A stretch of 64,000 nucleotides of DNA from Hymenobacter edaphi (GTDB lineage Bacteria > Bacteroidota > Bacteroidia > Cytophagales > Hymenobacteraceae), in NCBI RefSeq assembly GCF_003258365.1, contig NZ_QHKM01000004.1, positions 248,001 through 312,000 on the forward strand, read 5' to 3'. This document shows, piece after piece, positions 58,253-64,000 of this stretch (position 1 is the stretch's first letter; every line of letters begins with the position of its first letter). Made by a program: the position numbers and the translations under genes. The notes beneath the pieces are model-generated. The model was not told the DNA's origin, ran no database searches, and saw only the letters and a list, made by a program, of their open reading frames with translations.

Positions 58253-61200
58253 ATGGAATACTTTTCCTCGCCCGGAGCCGGCCGCTTAGGCCAGCTAAAA
58301 CGCACTGCCTGGCTGCTGACGGGCCTGGGCCTGCTGGCCCTGCCCGCCCTGGCCCAGCCGACGGTCAGCAGCGTGGCGCCCGCGCGCAACCAGCGCAGCG
58401 CGCCCCGCTCCAGCAACGTGTCGTTTACCCTCTCGCAGGCCCTGAACGCGGGCTCGGCCAACGCCCTGAAGGTGTTCGGCAGCCGCCGCGGCGGCCTGCT
58501 CAGCGGCACGGCCACCATCAGCGGCAACACCGTCACGTTTGACCCGGGCACCGACTTTCAGCCCGGCGAAACCGTGTACGCCACCCTGACCACGGCCGCC
58601 CAGAACACCAGCAACCAGCCGCTGGCCCAGGGGCAGGTGATGTCGTTCGTGGCCGCCGCCAGCGGCTCGGGCACGTTTGCCGCCGCCCCCAGCCTCACCG
58701 TACCCACTGCGGGCCAGGGCGCGGCCGTGGGCGACATCAACGGCGACGGGCTGATGGACATCGTCATGGGCACCTCCAGCAACGCCCTGGTGACCTTCCT
58801 GAACCAGGGCGGCGGCGTATTTCCGGCCACGCCCTCGACCAGCGTAATCACCAACGCCGGCCCCAGCCAGATTGTGCTGGGCGACGTGGACAACGACGGC
58901 GACCTGGACGTGGTGATACCCAGCTTCAATGCCTCCGGGGTGTCGGTTCACCGCAACGTGGGGGGCACGCTGGGCGCGGCCACCCTGCTGGGCGCCGGCG
59001 TCAACCCGCGCATGTCGGCCCTGGTGGACGTCAACGGCGACGCTTACCTGGACATCCTGACGGCCAACGTGAGCAGCAACACCGTCACGCTGAACCTGAA
59101 CAACGCCGGCACCTTCGGCGCCTCCACGGTGGTGGCCAACGTGGGCGCCGGCCCCTTCGCCCTGGGCGCCGCCGACCTGAACGGGGACGGCCGGATGGAC
59201 TTTATCGCCGCCAACGCCAACTCCAATAACCTGAGCGTGCGCCTGGGCAACGGCGACGGCTCCTTTTCCGGCACCGGCTTGGTGAACCTGGGCTTCACCC
59301 CCTTCGGTATGGCCCTGGGCGACCTGAACGGCGACAACATTGCCGACCTCGTCACGGCCAACCGCTTCGGCGCGGAAGTCGGGGTGGCGCTGGGCGTGGG
59401 CAACGGCACCTTCGGCACCCCGTTCACCGTGGCCTCGGGCGGCGCGGAAGCCATCGACGTGGCCCTGGCCGACCTGGACGCCGACGGCGACCTGGACATC
59501 GTGGTGTGCAATTACCTCGGCAACAACCTGGCAGTGTGCCGCAACAACGGCGCGGCCAGCTTCGGGGCGCCCACCGTCTATGCCGCCAGCACCAACCCCT
59601 TCGTGGTGACGACGGGCGACCTGGACGGCAACGGCAGCATTGATATTGTATGCTCTAACATCAGCAGCACCACCGTCAACGTGCTGCGCAACGGCGCGCT
59701 GACCGACCTGACGGTGAGCACCACCGCCAACATTCCGGCCGGCTCCTACAACAACGTCACCGTTACCGGCACCGGCGTGGGTACCCTCACCGGGGCCGTG
59801 TCGGTGGCAGGCGCCTTCACGGTGCAGAGCGGGGGCGTGCTGGCCACCAACTGCCAGCCCCTGACCGGCGCCGGGAGCTTCACGCTGCAGTCGGGCGCTG
59901 AGCTACGCATCTGCGACGCGGCCGGCATCAGCAGCACCGGCAGCACCGGCGCGGTGCAGGTGGCGGGCACCCGCTCCTTCAGCAACGACGCCACCTACCT
60001 CTACAACGGCACCGCTCCCCAGGTAACCGGGGCCGGCCTGCCGCCGCGCGTGCGCGACCTGGCCGTGAGCAACGGCACCGGCGTGACCCTGAGCACGGCC
60101 ACCAGCGTGGCGCAGGTGCTGCGCCTGACCACGGGCGTGCTGAGCACCGGCGGCCAGAACCTGACGCTGCTCTCCGACTCGACGGGCACGGCCCTGGCCG
60201 TCAACGGCACCGGCAGCGCGAGCGGCAACGTGACGGTGCAGCGCTTTATCAGCCGGGTGCTGAACGCGGGGGCGGGCTACCGGCACTACTCCGCTCCGGT
60301 GAGCGGCAGCAGCGTGGCGGACCTGGCCACCGCCGGCTTTACGCCCGTGGTAAACGCCAGCTACAACTCGGCCACCAACCCCGGCGGCGTGACGCCCTTC
60401 CCGACGGTCTTCGCCTACGATGAAAGCCGGGTGCTGACCTCGCCGGCCACCACCTACTCCACCTTCGACAAGGGCTGGGTTTCGCCCGTAGCCCTGACCA
60501 CGGCGCTGGACGTGGCCCGCGGCTACACCGTGAATATTCCCGGCAACCAGAAGGTGGACTTCGTGGGCACGCTCAACAACGGCACCGTGAGCCTGCCCCT
60601 CGCCCGCAACGGCGGCGCCAGCGGCGGCCTGTTCCTGGTGGGCAACCCCTACCCCGCGCCGCTGAACTGGAGCCAGGTCACCATCCCGACGGGTCTCGAC
60701 AACGCCATGTACGTGTTCCAGAGCACCTCGCGCTACGGCGGGGGCTACCGCAGCTACGTCAACGGCGTGGGTGACCCGCTCGTCAGCTCTGGCCAGGGCT
60801 TCTTCGTGCGCCTGACGCCGGGCAGCAACGCGGCCACGCTGAACTTCAGCAATGCCGCCCGCGTGACCAGCTACGCTACCCAGCCAAGCTTTAACCGCGG
60901 CGGCGAAACCCGCCCGCTGGTGCAGCTGAGCCTGCAGGGCGACCCGGGCACCCCCGCCGATGAGGTGCACGTGTACCAGGAAGCCGGCGCCACCGCCGTG
61001 GTCGATGCCGCTTACGACGCGGTGAAGCTGCCCAACGCCCACGGCCTGAACCTGGCCGCCGTGGCGGCCGGCACCGAGCTGGCCATCAACGGCCTGCCCC
61101 TGCTGACCACCAGCACCGTAGTGCCGCTGACCGTGAGCGTGCCCCAAACCGGCCTCTACACCCTGCGCGCCGCCGCCCTGCTGAACCTGACCACCAGCAC

Positions 61201-61606
61201 CGTGTACCTGCACGACGCCGCCACGGGCCAGGACGTGAACCTGAGCCTGCAGCCTGCCTACAGCTTCTCGGCCAACGCCCGGAGCCTGCCCGGCCGCTTC
61301 TCGCTGCGCTTCGAGCCCGCCCGCCCCACGGCGGCGCACGGCTCGCAGTCGGCCCTGGCCCTCGACGTGTACCCCAACCCCGCCACCGGCAGCTTCACGC
61401 TGCAGCTGCCCGCCGTGGCGGGGGCCACGCAGGCCGAGGCCACGCTCTTCAACGCCCTGGGCCAGCGCGTGCGCACCCAGACGGTAGCCCTGCCCGCCAC
61501 CGGCGCCCGCACCACCATCGACGCGCGCAAGCTGGCCGCCGGGGTATACCTGCTGCAGGTGCAGGTGGGTGAGCACACCGCCAGCCGCCGCGTAACGCTG
61601 TACTAG
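58253..61606 (+). CDS. Large T9SS-secreted VCBS/FG-GAP repeat protein (1117 aa)
   Basis: Signal region LLTGLGLLALPALAQPTVSSVAPARNQ; an Ig-like (SbsA-type) domain (NVSFTLSQALNAGSANALKVFGS); then about seven FG-GAP/VCBS units with calcium-binding lines such as VGDINGDGLMDIVMG, GDVDNDGDLDVVIPS, ADLNGDGRMDFIAAN, GDLNGDNIADLVTAN, ADLDADGDLDIVVCN and GDLDGNGSIDIVCSN. A beta-rich middle section, and a C-terminal type A sorting domain (LDVYPNPATGSFTLQLPAVAG...LFNALGQRVRTQTVALPATG...KLAAGVYLLQVQVGEHTASRRVTLY) follow. It is exported by T9SS and anchored at the cell surface; role in adhesion or substrate binding is likely. Confidence 0.92.
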   Translation: MEYFSSPGAGRLGQLKRTAWLLTGLGLLALPALAQPTVSSVAPARNQRSAPRSSNVSFTLSQALNAGSANALKVFGSRRGGLLSGTATISGNTVTFDPGTDFQPGETVYATLTTAAQNTSNQPLAQGQVMSFVAAASGSGTFAAAPSLTVPTAGQGAAVGDINGDGLMDIVMGTSSNALVTFLNQGGGVFPATPSTSVITNAGPSQIVLGDVDNDGDLDVVIPSFNASGVSVHRNVGGTLGAATLLGAGVNPRMSALVDVNGDAYLDILTANVSSNTVTLNLNNAGTFGASTVVANVGAGPFALGAADLNGDGRMDFIAANANSNNLSVRLGNGDGSFSGTGLVNLGFTPFGMALGDLNGDNIADLVTANRFGAEVGVALGVGNGTFGTPFTVASGGAEAIDVALADLDADGDLDIVVCNYLGNNLAVCRNNGAASFGAPTVYAASTNPFVVTTGDLDGNGSIDIVCSNISSTTVNVLRNGALTDLTVSTTANIPAGSYNNVTVTGTGVGTLTGAVSVAGAFTVQSGGVLATNCQPLTGAGSFTLQSGAELRICDAAGISSTGSTGAVQVAGTRSFSNDATYLYNGTAPQVTGAGLPPRVRDLAVSNGTGVTLSTATSVAQVLRLTTGVLSTGGQNLTLLSDSTGTALAVNGTGSASGNVTVQRFISRVLNAGAGYRHYSAPVSGSSVADLATAGFTPVVNASYNSATNPGGVTPFPTVFAYDESRVLTSPATTYSTFDKGWVSPVALTTALDVARGYTVNIPGNQKVDFVGTLNNGTVSLPLARNGGASGGLFLVGNPYPAPLNWSQVTIPTGLDNAMYVFQSTSRYGGGYRSYVNGVGDPLVSSGQGFFVRLTPGSNAATLNFSNAARVTSYATQPSFNRGGETRPLVQLSLQGDPGTPADEVHVYQEAGATAVVDAAYDAVKLPNAHGLNLAAVAAGTELAINGLPLLTTSTVVPLTVSVPQTGLYTLRAAALLNLTTSTVYLHDAATGQDVNLSLQPAYSFSANARSLPGRFSLRFEPARPTAAHGSQSALALDVYPNPATGSFTLQLPAVAGATQAEATLFNALGQRVRTQTVALPATGARTTIDARKLAAGVYLLQVQVGEHTASRRVTLY

Positions 61607-61620
61607 GCGCGTCTTCACTG

Positions 61621-61670
61621 CCGGACGCAAAAAGCCCCGCCGACACCTCGGCGGGGCTTTTTGCGTCCGG
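61621..61670. terminator. Perfect 22-bp terminator hairpin
   Basis: 61621-61642 pairs exactly with 61649-61670 around ACACCT. The stem itself contains AAAAAGCCCC and GGGGCTTTTT, so it works as a terminator from either strand. Confidence 0.9.
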
Positions 61671-61725
61671 CGGTTTGGGCCGGGTGGGTGGGGCGAAGCA
61701 CCGCCGCGGGCTTATCTTGGGCCCG

Positions 61726-62286
61726 ATGAGCTTCTCCTCCGAAAAAGAAAAAATGCTGGCCGGCGAGCTGTACCAGGCCAATGACCCGCAGCTGGTGGCC
61801 GAGCGCCGCCACGCCAAAGCTCTGTGCCACCGCTACAACCAGCAGCCCGTAGACCTCGATCGGGCCGTGCTGGCCGAGCTGCTCGGCTACGAAACCGACG
61901 CCCACCTCGAAGCCCCGCTGCGCTGCGACTACGGCTACAACCTGCGCTTGGGCCGCAACGTGTACGCCAACTACAACCTCACGGTGCTCGACTGTGCCCC
62001 CGTCACCATCGGCGACAACGTGTTCATCGCCCCGAACGTGGTGCTGAGCACCGCCGGGCACCCGGCGGAGGCCGGGCCGCGGGTGGCGGGCTGGGAGTTT
62101 GCCCGGCCCATCACCATCGGGGCGGGCGCGTGGCTGGGCGCGGGCGTCATCGTGCTGCCCGGCGTGACCATCGGGGCCGGCAGCACCATCGGGGCCGGCA
62201 GCGTCGTCACGCGCGACATTCCGGCGGGCGTGGTGGCCGTCGGCAACCCCTGCCGGGTGCTGCGCCAGCTGCCGGCCGCCGAGTAG
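61726..62286 (+). CDS. Sugar O-acetyltransferase (maltose/galactoside acetyltransferase family)
   Basis: A 186-residue left-handed parallel beta-helix enzyme: SSEKEKMLAGELYQANDPQLVAERRHAKALCHRYN opens the family, then hexapeptide repeats (VTIGDNVFIAPNVVLSTAGHP with the catalytic His, ITIGAGAWLGAGVIVLPGVTIGAGSTIGAGSVVTRDIPAGVVAVGNP). It transfers acetyl from acetyl-CoA to a sugar. I use the ATG at 61726. A near -7 box TATCTTGG lies at 61713-61720. Confidence 0.93.
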   Translation: MSFSSEKEKMLAGELYQANDPQLVAERRHAKALCHRYNQQPVDLDRAVLAELLGYETDAHLEAPLRCDYGYNLRLGRNVYANYNLTVLDCAPVTIGDNVFIAPNVVLSTAGHPAEAGPRVAGWEFARPITIGAGAWLGAGVIVLPGVTIGAGSTIGAGSVVTRDIPAGVVAVGNPCRVLRQLPAAE

Positions 62287-62418
62287 CCGGCGCCGGGCCG
62301 CTCAGGCCGACGATTTGTGGTAAAAGAACGCTGCATGCCTACCAAATTCGCCGCAATCCGTACCTTACTGCCCGGGGCCGCTGCGCGGGCCCGCTCACTT
62401 TTTCTCCATTCCATTCCC

Positions 62419-62679
62419 ATGGCTACTCAGCAAGAATTTCAGGATGCGGCCGACCGCGCCCAGCAACTCCCCAAAAAGCCCGACAACCTGACGCTGCTCA
62501 AGCTTTATGCCCTCTACAAGCAGGCCACCGAAGGCGACGTAAGCGGCGACCGGCCCGGCGGCTTCGACTTCAAGGCCATTGCCAAGTACGACGCCTGGGC
62601 CGGCCTCAGCGGCAAAGGCCCGGACGACGCCCGGCAGGAGTACGTGAACCTGGTCAACCAACTGTTCCAGCAGGGCTAA
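62419..62679 (+). CDS. Acyl-CoA-binding protein
   Basis: An 86-residue four-helix ACBP: ATQQEFQDAADRAQQLPKKPDNLTLLKLYALYKQATEGDVSGDRPGGFDFKAIAKYDAWAGLSGKGPDDARQEYVNLVNQL. The ligand residues YALYKQATxGD and KYDAW are present. It binds long-chain acyl-CoA in the cytosol. Start at the ATG at 62419. Confidence 0.94.
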   Translation: MATQQEFQDAADRAQQLPKKPDNLTLLKLYALYKQATEGDVSGDRPGGFDFKAIAKYDAWAGLSGKGPDDARQEYVNLVNQLFQQG

Positions 62680-62711
62680 GCTGCTTGGGCGGTAGCACCG
62701 CCGATGGCCCT

Positions 62712-62932
62712 GGCAGTCATTGCGAGGCGGCACGACATTCCGCGCATCAAGCGGCGTCAATCCGTCCTCCAGGAGCACCGCCGACCCAATACTTACTACT
62801 TGCAAACAGCACCGCCCGAAACTGCGCAACAACAGTTTCGGGCGGTGCTTCTTTGTTGGTCGGTACACTGATCAGGACCGATTGGCTGCGCCTTCCGGCG
62901 GTTGCGTCGTCCTCGCAATGACAGCGGGTGCG
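62712..62932. repeat. Inverted GTCATTGCGAGG repeat with an internal 16-bp hairpin
   Basis: The arm starting GCAGTCATTGCGAGG (62712) recurs as the reverse complement ending near 62932 (CCTCGCAATGACAGC). The sequence around them also shares words (CAATCCGTCCT / CAATCGGTCCT). Between them AGCACCGCCCGAAACT (62808-62823) pairs with AGTTTCGGGCGGTGCT (62834-62849). The GTCATTGCGAG word is a widely seen intergenic repeat. It may be a MITE-like insert. Confidence 0.7.
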
Positions 62933-62946
62933 GCCGGCGGCGTGCC

Positions 62947-63171
62947 TTACACCTTTTTGGGCGGCAAATCGAATGCTACGGCGTTGTGCTCGAAGTGCCC
63001 CTTGTGCGAACCGTCGCAGAAGGGTTTGTTTTGGGAGAGGCCGCAGCGGCAGATGCTGACCAGGGTGCGGCCCTGCAGGCCGTACTCGTTGCCCTGGGCA
63101 TCGACGATGATGAAGTCTTCGCCTTCGACGCGCAGGGAGCCGTTGTTGTTGACGGTGAGTTTCGTGGGCAT
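62947..63171 (-). CDS. CDGSH iron-sulfur domain protein
   Basis: A 74-residue protein with one CDGSH motif: ICRCGLSQNKPFCDGSHKGHF, the C-x-C-x(n)-C-x3-H cluster ligands (C, C, C, H), which hold a [2Fe-2S] cluster. N-terminal strands (TVNNNGSLRVEGEDFIIVDAQGNEYGL) are typical for the short single-motif group. Start at ATG 63171. Confidence 0.92.
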   Translation of the reverse strand: MPTKLTVNNNGSLRVEGEDFIIVDAQGNEYGLQGRTLVSICRCGLSQNKPFCDGSHKGHFEHNAVAFDLPPKKV

Positions 63172-63189
63172 GGGGAACAAAAAAGGTAA

Positions 63190-63285
63190 TGAGGTGACAA
63201 GTTAGGGGTGACAGGTAACAAGTGATACGGGACACGTTAAAAGAGCTGACCTGTTACCTGGCACCAGTTACGTGTCACCGGTCAA
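63190..63285. repeat. GTAACA/GTGACA-word region
   Basis: Words GTGACA, GGTAACA on the left (63193-63220) and CCTGTTACC, CAGTTACGTGTCACC on the right (63250-63280) are complements of one another. It joins the CDGSH gene and the upstream GNAT gene, both on the minus strand. Confidence 0.6.
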
Positions 63286-63803
63286 CCGTTCAGCTTCTTG
63301 CGCATCACGAAGTCGTTCATCCAGTAGGGGCCGATGGGAATGTCTTCCTCGCGGTACTGCTGGAAGCCCAGGCGCTGGTAGAAGGTGAGGGCCGGGTTGT
63401 GGCGGTTTACGTTCAGCTCCAGCCACTGGCCGCCGGCCATGCGGGCGCCGCCCTCCACGGCCGTCACCAGGCGCTGGCCCAGGCCCAGGCCCTGGTGCGA
63501 GGGCAGCACGTAGAGCTTGTGCAGCTTGAACACCTCGGGTTCCGTGGCGCGGGCGCTGTAGGAGGCGTAGCCGGCGGGGTGGCCGTCGTAGTACACCAGC
63601 AGAAAGCGGTGGCCTTCGTCCTGCATCTGCCGCGCCAGCGAGGCCGGCGTGTAGATGACGCGGTACATGTAGTCGATCTGCTCCTTGCTGATAATGAAGC
63701 GGTAGGTGGGCTCCCAGGTGGCTTCGGCCAGCTCGATGATGACGGGAATATCGGCCGCGGTGGCCGGCTGAATGAGGACGGGAGCGGCTACCGGATCGGG
63801 CAT
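63282..63803 (-). CDS. GNAT family N-acetyltransferase
   Basis: A 173-residue GNAT: IQPATAADIPVIIELAEATWEPTYRFIISKEQIDYMYRVIYTPASLARQM, later KLHKLYVLPSHQGLGLGQRLV with the acetyl-CoA loop (QGLGLG) and LELNVNRHNPALTFYQRLGFQQYREEDIPIGPYWMNDFVMRKKL. It acetylates an amine of unknown identity. I use the ATG at 63803, preceded by AT-rich sequence. Confidence 0.9.
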   Translation of the reverse strand: MPDPVAAPVLIQPATAADIPVIIELAEATWEPTYRFIISKEQIDYMYRVIYTPASLARQMQDEGHRFLLVYYDGHPAGYASYSARATEPEVFKLHKLYVLPSHQGLGLGQRLVTAVEGGARMAGGQWLELNVNRHNPALTFYQRLGFQQYREEDIPIGPYWMNDFVMRKKLNG

Positions 63804-63958
63804 AGGACGCGGGCGGAATATAATTTCGCAAAATAACGAACGTTCTTCCGGCCCGTAAGTGGGTTTGGCCCGAAATTTAAAGAGCCGGGTCGTAGCCCGG
63901 TTGCGGGCGGCACCTCCCAGCCCCGGGCCGTGTCTCTTTTTCCCCACAGTTGCTTGCT

Positions 63959-64000
63959 ATGAAACGAATCCTGCGTTCCGCCGCCTTTGCCGCCGCGCTG
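63959..64000 (+). CDS. Start of an exported protein (partial)
   Basis: Fourteen codons are seen (MKRILRSAAFAAAL), the opening of a signal peptide, running off the right edge. It is divergent from the GNAT gene. No more can be said. Confidence 0.45.
   Translation, partial: MKRILRSAAFAAAL

Overview
The window is high-GC DNA from a member of the Bacteroidota, most likely Hymenobacter or a close relative in the Cytophagales. Several signs agree. Three secreted proteins end in type IX secretion (T9SS) sorting domains. Many genes have the Bacteroidota -7 promoter box TAnnTTTG and lack a Shine-Dalgarno site. Families typical of this group are present (WbqC, GNAT, M42, MltG, RND pumps, PAS proteins, TVP38, Mn catalase). 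The genus is inferred from gene content, not from a marker gene.

Layout. 1-5.7 kb, minus strand: a metal/cobalamin receptor fragment, a membrane protein, a glycosyltransferase, an M42 aminopeptidase, two tiny membrane proteins and an acyl-CoA carboxylase beta subunit. 5.8-10.5 kb: an AT-rich foreign-looking gene (DUF2004-like), a Uma2 nuclease, ClpC and WbqC. 10.8-18 kb: envelope and housekeeping genes (LpxL-type acyltransferase, threonylcarbamoyl-AMP synthase, MltG, a thioesterase, YihY), two serine tRNAs and a secreted nuclease. 18-22 kb: a four-PAS sensor without an output domain, a frameshifted pseudogene and two thioredoxin-fold proteins. 22-27.4 kb: a copper-handling island (cupredoxin, CopA ATPase, heavy-metal-binding lipoprotein, porin, CopZ-like chaperone). 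27.7-36.4 kb: accessory genes (TVP38, a phospholipase C-like protein, two T9SS proteins, a paralogous pair of unknown genes, small hypotheticals, one of them frameshifted). 36.4-43 kb: a complete RND efflux operon with a GNAT gene inside it. 43-49 kb: ferritin-like YciE/F, exonuclease VII, and a possible signalling cassette (small Cys-tail protein, 7-TM protein, HisKA_3 kinase, receiver-only regulator). 48.7-64 kb: MGMT, M13 peptidase, peptidyl-prolyl isomerase, Mn catalase, a second phospholipase/nuclease-like protein, an OmpW/beta-barrel-type protein, CinA, a giant T9SS VCBS-repeat protein, a sugar acetyltransferase, acyl-CoA-binding protein, CDGSH protein and GNAT.

Two patterns are not explained by ordinary annotation. 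First, at two loci, and probably a third, the last 11-19 codons of a conserved gene are present twice, once intact and once as a diverged relic, with a cargo gene between them: accD/101-aa membrane protein, clpC/Uma2 nuclease, and an unknown gene/T9SS protein. This looks like insertion at gene 3' ends with regeneration of the end. Second, many intergenic gaps hold long hairpins. Some are perfect, including a 64-bp spacerless palindrome. Others are built from short repeated words that differ from locus to locus.
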